NCBI GenBank assembly: GCA_017311185.1
Contig: JAESUZ010005462.1
Coordinates: 4,464,001-4,528,000 of the forward strand
Source: Proteles cristata cristata
Taxonomy: Eukaryota; Chordata; Mammalia; Carnivora; Hyaenidae
Length of the DNA: 64,000 bases
Direction of reading: 5' to 3'
The translations under genes and the position numbers were made by a program. A model generated the notes under the pieces. It saw only the letters and a list, made by a program, of their open reading frames with translations. It did not search any database and was not told the DNA's origin. Shown piece after piece: positions 11,353 through 23,131 of this stretch. Numbering within the stretch: position 1 is the first letter of the stretch; every line of letters starts with the position of its first letter.

Positions 11353-11367
11353 CTTCATAGGCATTTA
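11353..11367. repeat. Target-site duplication, right copy (L1 9209-11352)
   Basis: Identical to 9194-9208. The L1 5' truncation point directly abuts this copy. Confidence 0.93.
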
Positions 11368-12185
11368 ATTTCTATATTACCAATTAGAGATAGAGCAGGC
11401 ATTTTAGAAGCTAGTCAAAGAAGCTCATGACAACTTTATGTCAACACATTTCAAATGTACATTTATTTCCCAGAGGAAAAAATGACAAAACTGATTTAGA
11501 GAGAAATTAAAACATTGCTTATCCTATAACAATGAAATATTATAGATCTATATCTCAAAGTATTCTACACAGAAAACATGAGGCACATATATATTAAAGT
11601 CATGTTCTTATAACACAAAAAGTATTTCAAAAATTATAGGATAAAAGAGGAAACTTTTTCAGTCTCATTCCAGGCCTTTTTAAACTTGATAACAAAATAG
11701 TTACAACAACTTGATAACAAAATATAAGAAAGAAAACTACAACTCAATGTCATGCATATGCCTAGATGCAAAATTCCTGAATAAAATATAGTAAATAAAA
11801 TGCAGATATGTATATATATATTTAAAATCTATATATATAGCTATATAATTATATATATATAATTTTTGTCACATACATGTAATATTGACATTAGAAATAT
11901 ATTGATAAAAATAATATTTATGAAAAACCATAGGCTCATAACAATGAATGAAGAAAAATATTTTCGAAAACTCAGCGCCTTTTCATGTAAAAATCTCTTT
12001 TGCAAATTAAAAAAGACCACAAAATGCTGCAAAACATGTAAAACATTTTGTTTAATGATAAAAGTTTTGAAGTATTTTCCTTGGAAACAAAATCAAGACA
12101 AGTATGCCCACCATCACGACATTCATTCATTATAGTAGACCTAGTCTATTCAGTAAGTCAAGAAAAAAGAATAATTATATATATT
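11368..12185. other. AT-rich DNA with AT microsatellite
   Basis: No gene or repeat family recognised. At 11806-11866 there is an imperfect (TA)n tract with TATATATAGCTATATA-type palindromes. The short open frames are in AT-rich sequence without coding features. Confidence 0.55.
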
Positions 12186-12485
12186 AGTCAGCTTTTGCCA
12201 CAATAATGCTACAAAACAAATAATTCCAAATGCTGGTGGCTTACCACAAACTTTTCTTTTTCTTTCACACGTCCGTGGGACAGCTGGGGTTGCCTGGCCT
12301 CATTTAAAGTTGACTCTAAAAAGTCAGGTTCAGGATTCTTGCACCATATGTGCAAGTTCTTGCAAGTTCTCATTCTGGGTCATAGGTTGTAGGATGTGCC
12401 ACTAATGGAGACTTTTAGTTCTCTCAAGAGGAGAGCAACTTCAAGAGGCTTAGTCCAAATGCAAGCAATTTCAAAGTCTCTGCTT
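12186..12485. repeat. Ancient dispersed repeat, family uncertain
   Basis: The pattern CACAATAATGCTACAAAACA, then GGTGGCTTACCACAAACTTT, then a diverged G/C-rich middle resembles a widespread mammalian medium-reiteration repeat (MER/MLT class). It is interrupted at its right side by the small L1 at 12505-12733; about 25 bp resume after the insertion. The family name cannot be fixed without a library search. Confidence 0.45.
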
Positions 12486-12504
12486 AAAGATGGTGTCAGC
12501 CTAT
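12486..12504. repeat. 19-bp target duplication, left copy
   Basis: AAAGATGGTGTCAGCCTAT, repeated perfectly at 12734-12752 around the inverted L1. Confidence 0.95.
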
Positions 12505-12733
12505 GGTTTGCCTCCCTCCCTCTCCCCCACTATATTTCCCCTTCTTCTCCCCCATGGTCTTCCGTTAAGTTTCTCCTAGTCCTCCTATACGTGCAAACAT
12601 ATGGTATCTCTCCTTCTCTGGGGATGAGCACTGGTTGTTATATGGAAACGAACTTGACAATAAACTATTTAAAAGAAATAATAAATAAATAAAATTAAAT
12701 AAAAAGAAAAAAGAAAAAATTTATATTAAAAAA
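12505..12733 (+). mobile_element. Tiny 5'-inverted (twin-primed) L1 insertion
   Basis: The left part, 12505-12617, is L1 3'-region sequence in reverse orientation. The right part, 12618-12733, is the last segment of the L1 3'UTR in forward orientation (GGGGATGAGCACTGG, ACAATAAACTATT) with an A-rich tail. A perfect 19-bp target duplication, AAAGATGGTGTCAGCCTAT, flanks the whole (12486-12504 and 12734-12752). This is the arrangement expected from twin priming during L1 reverse transcription. Confidence 0.93.
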
Positions 12734-12752
12734 AAAGATGGTGTCAGCCTAT
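12734..12752. repeat. 19-bp target duplication, right copy
   Basis: Perfect repeat of 12486-12504, directly after the A-rich tail. Confidence 0.95.
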
Positions 12753-12834
12753 TCATGGTCCACTTAGTAGAAAAGAATAAAATTTGTTAACAATACATGT
12801 TATTGTACCACATGTGAACTGGAATGGAGAAAAT

Positions 12835-13050
12835 AAAACTATTATTACTTGCAGATGATAAGATTAACTGCATAGAAAAGCTACAAGAGCTTAAGAGAAT
12901 ATTAGGAAGGCTTCTGGTTCAGAGGTTTATATAAAAACGCAATCATATTTCTACACATCAACCAAAAAATTTAAAGAACTCCTCTTAATTAACAACAAAA
13001 ATAATAAGATATCGAGGTATAGGAATAATAATTCAAGTAGATTAAACTTG
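12835..13050 (+). pseudogene. Ancient L1 ORF2 scrap
   Basis: A short, highly diverged piece with remnants of the reverse transcriptase FADD region (TTGCAGATGATAAGAT), the FLYT-like segment (ATATTTCTACACATCAA) and the YLGI segment (CGAGGTATAGGAATAA) in the right order. It has no open frame. The 220 bp after it hold nothing I recognise. Confidence 0.6.
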
Positions 13051-13284
13051 GTATGATGCAAGAATTAATGAATATAATGGACATTTGTCTTAGTTTGGAA
13101 AAGTCACCCTGCTGTGAAAGGCATTATCCCTCTAGTTGCTGGATTATGGAGTGATACAAAGATCCTTCAGTAAGCAAAGTTGAGGGACACTCAGAAGTTT
13201 AGGGCAAGGGTTACCAATGCACTTTTAATTTAATAGTCTTCAATGTATATTTTTCAACAAAATCTGAAAGTTAATTTGTATCCT

Positions 13285-14868
13285 TTTTTAATCTTTTTTC
13301 TTTATATCCTGTTTTTTTGTAAATATAATTTATTGTCAAATTGGCTAACATACAGTGTTTAAGTTGTGCTCTTGGTTCTTGGGGTAGATTCCTATGGTTC
13401 ATCGCTTACATACAACATCTAGTGCTCATCCCAACAAGTGTCCTCCTCAATGCCACCACCAATTTTACCCTTTCCCCCAAAACCCCACCTATCCTCAGTT
13501 TGTTTTCTGTGTTTAAGAGTTTCTTATGGTTTTCCTCCCTCCCTCTCTGTTTATAACTATTTTCCCCTTTCCCTTCCCCCATGGTCCTCTGTTAAGTTTC
13601 TCAAGATACACATATGAGTGAAAACATGATAGCTGTCCTTCTCTGACTGACCTATTTCACTCAGCATAATACCTTCCAGTTCCATCCACGTTGCTACAAA
13701 TTTCATGATTTCATTCTTTCTCATTGCCACGTAGTATTCCATTGTATATATAAACCACATCGTTTTATCCATTTATCAATTGATGGACATTTAGGCTCTT
13801 TCCATAATTTCACTATTGTTGAAAGTGCTGCTATAAACATTGGGGTACATGTACCCCTTCGAAACAGCACATCTGTATCACTTGGATAAATACCTAGTAG
13901 TGTAATTGCTGGGTTGTAGGGTAGTTCTATTGTTAATTTTTTGAGGGACCTCCACACTGTTTTCCAGAATGAGTGCACCAGTTTGCATTCCCACCAACAG
14001 TGCAAAAGGGTTCCTGTTTCTCTACACCCTTACCAGCATCTGTAGTTTCCTGAGCTGTTTATTTTAACCATTCTGACTGGTGTGAGGTGATATCTCATTG
14101 TGGTTTTGATTTGTATTTCCCTGATGATGAGTGATGTTGAGCATCTTTTCGTGTATGATGTCTTCTTTGGAAAAGTGTCTATTCATGACTTCTGCCCATT
14201 TCTTTACTGGATTACTTGTTTTTTGGGTATTGAGTTTGGTAAATTCTTTATAGATTTTGGATACTAACCCTTATCCGATATGTCATTTGCAACTATCTTT
14301 TCCCATTCCATCAGTTGTCTTTTAGTTTTGTTGATTGTTTCCTTTGAAGTGCAGAAGCTTTCTACATGGATGAAGTCCCGATAGTTAATTTTTGCTTTTA
14401 TCTTCCTTGCGTTTGGAGATGTGTCAAGTAAGAAATTTCTGCAGCTGAGGTCAAAGAGGTTATTGCCTGCTTTATCCTCTAGGGTTTTGATGGTTTCCTG
14501 TCTCACATTTAGGTCTTCCAACCACTTTGAGTTTATTGTTGTGTATGGTGTAAGAAAGTGGTCTAGTTTCATTCTTCTGCATGTTGCTGTCCAATTCTCC
14601 CAGCACCATTTGCTCAAGAGGCTGTCTTTTTTTTTCATAGGATACTCTTTCCTGCTTTGTCAAAGATGGGCTGGCCATCCCTTTGTGCGTTCAATTGTGA
14701 GTTCTCTATTTTATTCCATTGGTCCATGTGTCTGTTTTTGTGCCAATACCATACTGTCTTGATGATTACAGCTTTGTAGTAGAGGCTAAAGTCTGAGATG
14801 GTGATGCCTCCCGCTTTAGTTTTCTCCTTCAATATTACTTTGGCTATCTGGGGTCTTTTGTGGCTCCA
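13285..14868 (-). mobile_element. 5'-truncated L1, minus strand
   Basis: Reverse-oriented L1: T-rich tail 13285-13320, then the 3'UTR (TTTATTGTCAAATTGGC), the Cys-rich C-terminus and ORF2 back to about the GGIT segment at 14800-14868. Minus-strand ORF2 pieces at 13557-13772, 13721-14005, 14264-14638 and 14635-14832 carry typical L1 residues but are frame-broken. A possible 10-bp duplication, TTTGTATCCT (13275-13284 and 14869-14878), fits the insertion borders. Confidence 0.9.
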
Positions 14869-14902
14869 CTTTGTATCCTGCTTTTAAATCTATTGATAAT
14901 CA

Positions 14903-14970
14903 TTGGGTTCTACTCCTGAGGTTAATCCACTGTATGTTAACTAACTTGAATTACAATAAAAAATAATAAT
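14903..14970 (+). mobile_element. Short old L1 3' tail
   Basis: TTCTACTCCTGAGG...AACTAACTTGAATT followed by AATAAAAAATAATAATAAA matches the extreme 3' end of the carnivore L1 at 30836-30920. AATCATTGGG before and AATCAATGGG after may be a diverged target duplication. Confidence 0.6.
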
Positions 14971-15748
14971 AAATCAATGGGTAATCACTAAAAATAAAAA
15001 AGACAGAATGTATAACTTTTAAGCATATTAAATAAAATTTTAATCCCTAATATCTGTGAAGAAGAATCTGTTTGACTCTGGCTTTGCCAGTTTTTTCCAG
15101 AAAACGTTCCATGTGAGGTTTTGTATACTCCAAAAATCACCAAAGAATTCAATCTCTTGCTCTCCAGTTGTTCCTCTGATAGGAGAGAAAGAAAATATAT
15201 CTCCCTAGTCTTTCTTTCAGCAAGCCTCCCCCTCTCAAAGTCTTCAACAGTTTGTGTTGAGTGGACAATGTGGTTGATTTTTCAACATCCTTTCTACCCC
15301 AGATAGTAGAACCCAAATGCTGTCCAAATAATGCTGTCCATCTATTACGATTTGGGCCAATGAGTGTAAGGACAAGTTTGTTTGGGAGTTTCTGGGAAAC
15401 AGAAAGAACTACGTCTTATTTATTCATATGAACAAAAAATCTTTTTCCCCAGTTGTTGTTGGTAGTCATCTTGAAACCATGAGGAGAGGTAACCAGAAAA
15501 AAGTGATACGTGGATGATGGCAAAGCCAAAATTACCATGGAGTATTCCAAGTAGACAGAGTCAGAAGGAGTCAGTGGCCTTATCCTCATGTAGCTTTGTA
15601 TCAGGGAAGAAACTTTTTCTTCTAACTGACCTCTCTTTAAATCTCAGGAGCAGGAGTATGTCAATACCTATTTGCCAGAATAGAGCATCATAACTTATCC
15701 TTTAGTACTAGGCTTACTACCATCTACATAAAATTTGCCTCTGTTAAC
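14971..15748. other. No recognised feature
   Basis: Apparently single-copy sequence of mixed composition with no splice-bounded open frame or repeat end that I can support. Confidence 0.5.
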
Positions 15749-15760
15749 AAATAAAAAGAG

Positions 15761-15963
15761 GGGGCATCTGGGTCAAGAGTGGGTTAAATGACTGACTCTT
15801 GATACTTGTTCAGGTCATGGTCTCACAGTTCATGAGTTCAAGCACCATGTCAGGCTCTGCACTTGGGATTCACTCTCTCCCTCTCTGTGTCTGTCCTTAC
15901 TCAGCTTACACTCTATCTCTTTCTCTCTCAAAATACAAAAAGAATTTGAAAAAAAAAAAAAAG
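15761..15963 (+). mobile_element. tRNA-derived SINE, older copy
   Basis: Diverged head GGGGCATCTGGGT, weak B-box, pyrimidine-rich body, A-rich tail. A 12-bp duplication AAATAAAAAGAG flanks it (15749-15760 and 15964-15975). Confidence 0.88.
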
Positions 15964-15975
15964 AAATAAAAAGAG

Positions 15976-16727
15976 GAACTTGCTTTTGAGTAGACAAACA
16001 GTACCTACCAACTCTGTGGTCTGTTGAGGCTCCAACTTCAGGACACTGAGACAGACTCTACATTATTCTGGAACATCTCATCTGTCCTAGCATCATGATG
16101 AGCTGAGCTCCTTTAATGAACAATGCTCCCAGAGTACTACCATGGATGGCTACACAAAAGTAAACAAAATCTTACTTTTGCTAAGCTAAACTTTCAGCGT
16201 TGCACGGAAAATGAAAACACAAACTTGGAGTTGGGTTGAACTGGGGTTGCTCAGTAATTTTTAGCTAGAAATGATTACAGCAGAGACCCAGTTCAGGAGT
16301 TTTTTCATCTTTGAGGGAATCCTTTTCTTTCTCCTAGCACTTGGCCAACTAGAACACCTAGAATATAATGTCTCTATGAATAATAGCAGTCATGAATTTA
16401 ACATTAATTTAACCTTATTTGCAAGACACTCACTCGAGGACAGTGAAGCATTTGGTCAGAAAAAAATAGAGGAACTAGTGGTATTGGGCCACAACAAAGC
16501 CTGACACCAGACCTGGAGTGTTTCATTCAAAGACTTATTTTCATACCTCTGGTGTTTGCCATTCTTGTGTCATCTTATTACTCATCTCTAATAATGCCTC
16601 ACAGAATTTTTTCCAAATTGCTGGCATGTAAACTTCCACAAATTTTCCCACATTCCAATAGCAAGTTTTCCATGCTAGTTGTTCCCACATGATTACAAAA
16701 ATTGAGACCACATTAGAATTCACAAGA
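15976..16727. other. No recognised feature
   Basis: The 77-codon open frame at 16271-16504 begins with a hydrophobic stretch, but I recognise no family and see no supporting splice or promoter context, so it is not called as a gene. Confidence 0.5.
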
Positions 16728-16740
16728 TGTAGAATGCATA

Positions 16741-16959
16741 TGGGGCGTCTGGGTGGCTCAGTCGGTTAAGCATCTGACTTCAGCTAAGGTCATGATCTCA
16801 CGGTTCGTGGGTTCGAGCCTCATGTCGGGCTCTGTGCTGACAGCCAGCTCAGAACCTGGAGCCTGTTTCATATTCTGTATCTTCCTCTCTCTCTGACCCA
16901 TCCCTGCTCTCTCTCTCTCTCTTTCTCTCTCAGAAATAAATAAAACATTTTTAAAAAGG
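16741..16959 (+). mobile_element. tRNA-derived SINE (GACAGCCAGCTC form)
   Basis: Head GGGGCGTCTGGGTGGCTCAG, B-box GGTTCGTGGGTTCGAGCC, CT-rich body, AAATAAATAAAA tail. A 13-bp target duplication TGTAGAATGCATA (16728-16740 and 16960-16972) is perfect. Confidence 0.95.
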
Positions 16960-16972
16960 TGTAGAATGCATA

Positions 16973-19229
16973 CTACAGAGTAAATATCCTTGAAAACAAC
17001 TGCACAGAATAAAATGGGGAAGAATTAAGAAAAGTGCTGGGAAGATAAATAATATTGGATACAAACCAGAAAATATACACAAAATGCATAAAGCAAAAGA
17101 AGCAAAGGCTGACTTAAACATTTTCTGGTGAAGTTACTTATCTCCAAGGGAAAAGAAAGAATCTATGACAACTTAAGCAAAAGTAATTCATATGCTAGTA
17201 AGGAAACTCAGGCTAAAGCTCAGTCTGACTCAGCCTTTTCCATATCAACGTTTCAACATTCAAAGCCAGAAAACAGTAAGGGAAAAACTACTAGGAAACA
17301 ATCCACAGTGTACACTGAATCAACCACGCTATAGGACTAAGGTTGAATAACTGTATTATGGAAACAAACATAAATGTTACAAACATTGTTATTGTAAAAA
17401 TAATAATGCTACTAACAAAAATTGGACCCTGAAGATAGCAAACAGGAGATGTACATTGGGCTAGATTTCTCATATTACACAGTGGCTTCCTGTTACAAAA
17501 ATACAAGCTCCAAAAGGAAAGAAAGAAGGAAGGGAGGAGCAGGATGGAAGAAAAGTTGTGGGGAGGAAACCAATCCATACCTGTAGGCACAGAAGAACAA
17601 TTATATATAGTATAACTGTGTGTGAGAGAGAGTAATAGTGTGTGTGAGAGAGAAAGCAAAGTGTAGAACAGTAAGCATAGCATGATCTCATTTTTGTAAA
17701 AACAAAATTAGATTTTATATACTCATAGAAATGAGGCTGGAACAAACCATTTCAAACTGCTAGCAATTGCTACCTCTAGAAACTAGAATTGGGCCAGGGT
17801 AAACAAGACAGGTTCACATCTAACTTTACACATTTACACCTTTATGTATTGTTGCATTTTTTAAACCTAAGGTTCAGAGCATCAATTACCCTGCATTTGT
17901 AGCATATTATTATCATTGATCCTTCAAGGGTTGTCTCTCATTTTGTGGCATATTTATGAGTTTCTCCTTTGTCTCCCTATTCATCCCCTTACTTGCCTTA
18001 CCTTATGGGCAACCATATTCATACCTTTAATATGCATTGTTCTTTGTGTATATTTTGAATTAATATATCTTAATATAAATGATATTGTGTTGAGTGTTTT
18101 GACCCTCCTGTTTCAATCTGGCACTATAATTTTACTATTATCCATATTGCAGCTGTGTGCACCTTCTCCATTGCTTTCAATTGGCCCCATAGCATGCCTT
18201 CCTTGTGCTTAATCAATCCACACTCCTAAGAATGAACATCCAAGCTGTGCCAACTCCCTGCTTCCTCAAATAATGCTTCACGAATCTAGGTGTGATCTCT
18301 TTGCTGTATAAGCATAGGAGAAGAATTGTTGTGTAAATGAGTAAGTGTATATTTAGTTTAACTAAGCACTGCCAGACATTTTACTTTTACAAGAAAATAC
18401 TAAAAACAACATGAATAGTTCTTAAATTAAAGAAAACATTTTAAACTCTGGCAAAAAAGAAAGATTTGTTGAATTGCAATCAGTTGGTTTTTTCTAAAGA
18501 AAGCTATCAAGCATTCTTTACCCACAAAACAATATTGCTATATACTAGAAAAATGAAAACTTTCTCCAATGAATCACAATTTTAGAATGAGAATACATTC
18601 TCTCTTTCATGAGGTTGTCTGTTTTCTGGCAGAGAAGGCAATGTAAATTTAAATTCAGGTTATACCAGTGTGGCCAGGTGTCAGGAAGACTTGACTCTTC
18701 TGTGGGGCCAGTCGCCTGAGAGCTTCAACTTCAAGAGAATAAGAAGATCTAGTTATGTCATGTAATGATGAAAGTGGTTTAATTAGAATATATTTGCCAT
18801 AACTGCATGCACAACTTTCTTAATTTGTTTGTAGTATAAAAGCTCAAATACCAGACAGCACGGTTTAAAACTGGACATCTGGCAACTCTAAAAAACTTCA
18901 GTTGTCTTTTCCCAGAAGGAAAATTGTGCATATCTATTGTTATGAAAAATAAAATTTCTGAAATTGGATTAAATTATAGCAAACTTTGGAATATAGAATT
19001 GATAAATAAAATATAACAGATTGTACTATACTGGCTAAAGGTAGATGTTGAGTAGGAACATTATGAGTGATTAGATATTAAAAGTTGTAATTGTTTTACA
19101 ATGTATCACATAAATTTACTGTATTATATCAGAGGAAATTTTACTTCTGTCATTTTAGTTCATGGATTTATTTTAGTGTTAACTTTAAAAGCTCCTACAA
19201 ATATTTATGTAAAAATAGTTTACATAGTG
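16973..19229. other. Mostly unrecognised, AT-rich
   Basis: No gene. Points of interest: two GTGTGTGAGAGAGAG stretches at 17617-17655; 17690-17900 resembles an ancient mammalian repeat 3' end (CATGATCTCATTTTTGTAAA) at low confidence; 17918-18212 has an open frame of 98 codons that I cannot link to a family. The left border of the ancient L1 at 19230 is approximate. Confidence 0.45.
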
Positions 19230-19297
19230 ATATCATCGAGATGGTGACATAGGTTGTTCCTGACTTTGCTCCTCCTCATAAGAACAACTAATATCTA

Positions 19298-19478
19298 AGG
19301 GGGAAAGGGAGACAGGAAAACCATGAGAGACTCTTGAATGCTGACAAAAACTGAGGACTGATGGATGTGGGGGGAGGGGGGAATGGGCATGGAGGAGGAC
19401 ACTTGTGGGGATGAGCACTGAGTGTTATGTGGAAACTAGTTTGACAATAAACTATTTGTAAAAAAAAAAAAAAAAAAA
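19298..19478 (+). mobile_element. Young L1 3'UTR-only insertion
   Basis: About 180 bp of the young-family 3'UTR (same form as copies A and B) with a run of about 20 A. Duplication AAGAACAACTAAYATCTA flanks it (19280-19297 and 19479-19496; one mismatch). Confidence 0.93.
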
Positions 19479-19516
19479 AAGAACAACTAACATCTATTTA
19501 AGAACAAGATACCACT

Positions 19517-19757
19517 AGGTGGATTAGGAGGAAGTTAATGGAGGACGAATCAGGAGAAGAAGGGGAAAATTATTTGGGGAGATGGTGGGAGGCAAACTAT
19601 GAGAGACTCTTGAATGCTGAGAACAAACTGAGGGCTGAGGGAAGGTGGGGGAGAGGGGAAGGGGGATGATGGGCATTGAGGAAGGCACTTGTTGGGATGA
19701 GCACTGAGTGTTATATGGAAACCAACTTGACAACAAACTATTCAAGGAAAATAAAAG
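19517..19757 (+). mobile_element. Older L1 3'UTR insertion
   Basis: 3'UTR with ATGAGAGACTCTTGAATGCT, G-rich run and TTGACAACAAACTATT, slightly different from the young form. ACAAGATACCA flanks it (19504-19514 and 19758-19768). It lies 20 bp after the preceding insertion. Confidence 0.88.
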
Positions 19758-21741
19758 ACAAGATACCATTGAGAAAATCCTAGATGATGGAGGTGAGGCT
19801 GAAAACCCTTCCTGCAAATCTGAGACCAAGATAGACTGCATTAGAAGGGTAAGAGAAATGGTGACACATTGACCACACTTCCCCTTCCCAAGAGCAGTGT
19901 AACAACACACAGAGAGTCCTCTTTGAACCTTCAGATCCTCCAGTGGGAAAAGAGAACCCAAGGGAGACAACCAGTGCCAGCTCTTGCTCTAGTATTGTGT
20001 GTAACTTTATGGGAGGTCCTACTCTGATCTTGCACCATGGGGATTGCTGGGGAATCTGGGTGGCCCAACTACTGGGAATCTGACTGTTACAGAGAAGAGA
20101 GGATGGGTTTGCAACAATCAGCACATAGATCTTGGCAGACCAGATTCATATCTGCAGTGCCTGAGTAGTAATCCCAACCATAGGTTTTGCTCATCTGCAT
20201 AAACAAGTCGGGGGTGCATTCTGACTGGAACTCAGTAGAGTGCAGATCAGCCTGGTTTATGTCCTCAAATGAGTTCTTCCAACCCTAGAGTATGGTTTGC
20301 CCATGCTCAGACAAGGTGCTAAGTCACAGCCCAGCCAACCCCATCTGAGCAGAAGACCTGGTGACAACTCCTAGTAGTAACTGAGCAGCTTAGCAGTGAT
20401 TGTGTTGAAAATTGGGCAGATAGAGCCGATCATACCCAAAGCAACGTCTGTAACAAGTGGAGTCTTTCCATGCTACACACAGGCAGAGAGATTAATTTTC
20501 AGACAAAGATGAGAATAGCTCCTGTCCCCTCCAAACTGGATATCCTGTTTGGGAAATTGAGAGTAGCCTGTTGTGGCCTGTCTCTCTTGCACCTAAGCTG
20601 GGAAGCTGGGACATAGCCTTATCCATAGCTGAGAGTGTCTCCTGAACCCATATGACTAAAAGGGCTGTCAAAAACACCTAAAAAACTGTGCAGTCCAGTG
20701 GAGCCTGAGTCAAGAGAAAGGCAGACAGAATAAACAGTTTGCAGAATAAAGCTAGTGGCCCTATTCAGCCAAGGAACTTGGAGTGCAGATCAACTTCCGT
20801 TAAGACAACAAAAGAGCTTTACCAGCTTTAGAGCTGCTTCTCCCACTGCATTAGAGCAGGAAATCTAATTCATAGCCCCACTCATCTGTGAATACAGCCT
20901 TCACTCTGTCTAACCATGGAACCTAACCAGAGAACATGAGAAGCTGCAGAGACACTCAAAATCCCTATGTACAGTGGAATTGAAAAGGGAGCACAGATTT
21001 TAGTTTCTCCTATCTGCAGAAAAAGCTGGTGACACCATATATTTAAAAGTATATTTAAAGCAATAATGGTTGAAGACTTTTTTTTTTAACTGACTGGATA
21101 ATTCAGTGCATACTCAGTCCTGATTTGGATTCCCAAAAAATGCATTGTACAGGCTCTATGTTATAGCCTACTGCTTTCCAGGAATGCTAATTTATAACCC
21201 CAAATACTACTGAATATGATTCCGAGTCCCTACTCTCAAGTAAGCCTGAACAGAGAATTCAGGCAACTGTGATGCCCATCCTACCAGGGCAGCAGTCCTA
21301 TCCAACTGCTCTTAGATACTCCCCTCCACTCCTTTCCTCAAACTGTGGATAGTTACTTCATCATAGCAGGCCCCACCTGCCCAAAGATATTACTAGCAAA
21401 CACATTCAAAAACTCAAACTGAGGTGACTAGTGACAGCCTATCTCTATCAAAGCATACCTATAAGTATGGAAGAGAGAACCTTGGTACTCATATGTGCAG
21501 ATACTAACATAAGAAATCAAAGATCATAAAATATCAGGAAAATTTGACACCATGAAAGGAAACTAATAATGCTCCAATAACTGACCCTAAAGAAATGGAG
21601 ATCTATGAACTATTAAACAAAGAATTCAGAATAATCTTCTTAAGGAAGTTTAGTGACCTATGAGAATACAGGCAAACAACTAAACAAAAATAAGAAGGCA
21701 ATGCATGAGCAAAATGAGAAATTTGACAAGGCAATAGCAAT

Positions 21742-21776
<35 letters not shown>

Positions 21777-21783
21777 ACACACA
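21742..21783. repeat. (CA)n microsatellite
   Basis: About 20 CA units with a single T interruption, within the ancient L1 ORF1. Confidence 0.97.
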
Positions 21784-21861
21784 AACCCAGAAATCTTAGA
21801 CTTTAAGTATGTAATAATTGAACTGAAGAATTCAATGGAGAGTTTTAAAAGTAGGCTTGTA

Positions 21862-22080
21862 GGGGCGCCTGGGTGGCTTAGTCGGTTGAGTGTCTGACTT
21901 TCGCTTAGGTCATGATCTCGCAGTTCGTGGGTTTGAGCCCCGCGTCGAGCTCTGTGCTGACTGCCAGCTCAGAGCCTGGAGCCTATTTCAGAGTCTGTGT
22001 CTCCCTCTCTCCCTGACCCTCCCCTGCTCACGCGGTCTCTCTCTCTTCTAGAAATAAATAAAAATATTTTTTTTAAAAAT
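21862..22080 (+). mobile_element. tRNA-derived SINE, near-young form
   Basis: GGGGCGCCTGGGTGGCTTAG head, GACTGCCAGCTCAGAGCC middle, TTCAGAGTCTGTGTCTCC (intermediate form) and a TCTAGAAATAAATAAAA tail. Perfect 14-bp duplication AAAGTAGGCTTGTA (21848-21861 and 22081-22094). It splits the ancient ORF1. Confidence 0.96.
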
Positions 22081-22525
22081 AAAGTAGGCTTGTAAAGGAA
22101 AGAATAAGGGACCTGGAGGATAGAACACTGGAAAGTACCCAGTCAGAGGAATGAAAAGAAAAAGAATGAAGAAAACCTACATGGATTATGGAACATAATG
22201 AAAGGGAAGCATATTTGCTTTATGGGGATCTCAGAAGGAAAAGATAAAGAGAAGACAAAAAGCATATTTAAGGCAATATGGCTAAAAATTTTCCAAATGT
22301 GGAAAGAGAAATGGACATTTAGATCCATGAGTCCCAAAGGACCCCAAGTAGGTTGAACCTGAATAGGGCTATCCTGAGACACATTATAATTAAATGTCAA
22401 AAGTCAAAGACAAACAAAGAATTTTAAGAGCAGCAAAAGGAAAAAAAAGAAGTTATATACAAAGAAATCCACATTACTGCCAGTTTTCTCAGTAAAGACT
22501 TTCCAGGCCAGGAGATAATGGGATG

Positions 22526-22587
22526 AAAGATTGAAGTAGAATAACTGTCAACTACTCAAAAGATTGAAGTAGAATAACTGTCAACTA
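22526..22587. repeat. Two-copy tandem repeat, period 33 bp
   Basis: A 29-bp sequence beginning AAAGATTGAAGTAGAATAAC occurs at 22526-22554 and 22559-22587 without mismatch. It is a local duplication in the decayed ORF1. Confidence 0.95.
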
Positions 22588-23020
22588 AGAATTATACACC
22601 TGGTGAAGCTCTCCTTCAGAAATGAAGCCTCCTTAATTTGTTTGTTCGGAAATGAAATAAAAACTTTTCTGAACAAACAAAACTGAGAGTTCATTACTCG
22701 TAGACTTGTTTTACAAGAAATACTAAAGAGAGATCTAGGAGTAGAAGTAAAAGAACACCTAATTAACATCATAAAAACACAAAAAAGGTAGCATAAATAT
22801 TATTGATAATGATCAATATGTAGTAATAGGTTTACGATAGTAGCTTAAAATTTTAAAGAGTGCATGTGGCAAAAAAATTATAAGCACAATAATCTATTAG
22901 TTACACTTAAAGAGAAACATAAAATATAATAGCAATGACCTAAAACATGAAGGAAAGAAGTAAAAATATATAGCAAACAAATTTTATTAAACTTTGGGTT
23001 GTCATGAATGTGGTGTTATA

Positions 23021-23131
23021 GAGGTAGCTGGCTGGCTTAGTCAGTAGAGAATGTGACTCACAATCTCAGGGTTATGAGTTTGAGCCCAACATTGGGTGTG
23101 GGAGTAACTTAAAAATAAAATATTTTAAAAA
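23021..23131 (+). mobile_element. Short old CAN-SINE
   Basis: About 110 bp: diverged head GAGGTAGCTGGCTGGCTTAG, B-box GGTTATGAGTTTGAGCC, then CATTGGGTGTGGGAGTAACT and an AAAATAAAATATTTT tail. It lacks the CT-rich body of the longer SINEs, like the copy at 39285. Confidence 0.8.

Larger units (their letters stand above)
21600..22760 (+). pseudogene. Ancient L1 ORF1 remnant
   Basis: Decayed ORF1 of the ancient L1: the coiled-coil region (AATTGAACTGAAGAATTCAA near 21815), the RNA-binding core (CTGAGACACATTATAATTAA near 22373) and the C-terminal TTACAAGAAATACTAAAG near 22711 occur in the right order. It is interrupted by a (CA)n tract and a SINE and has no long open frame. The start is approximate. 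Confidence 0.7.

Noticed and set aside
19280..19768. The two adjacent L1 3'UTR pieces as one tandemly duplicated element
   Set aside because: Each has its own target duplication (AAGAACAACTAA... and ACAAGATACCA) and they belong to different 3'UTR forms, so they are two separate insertions.
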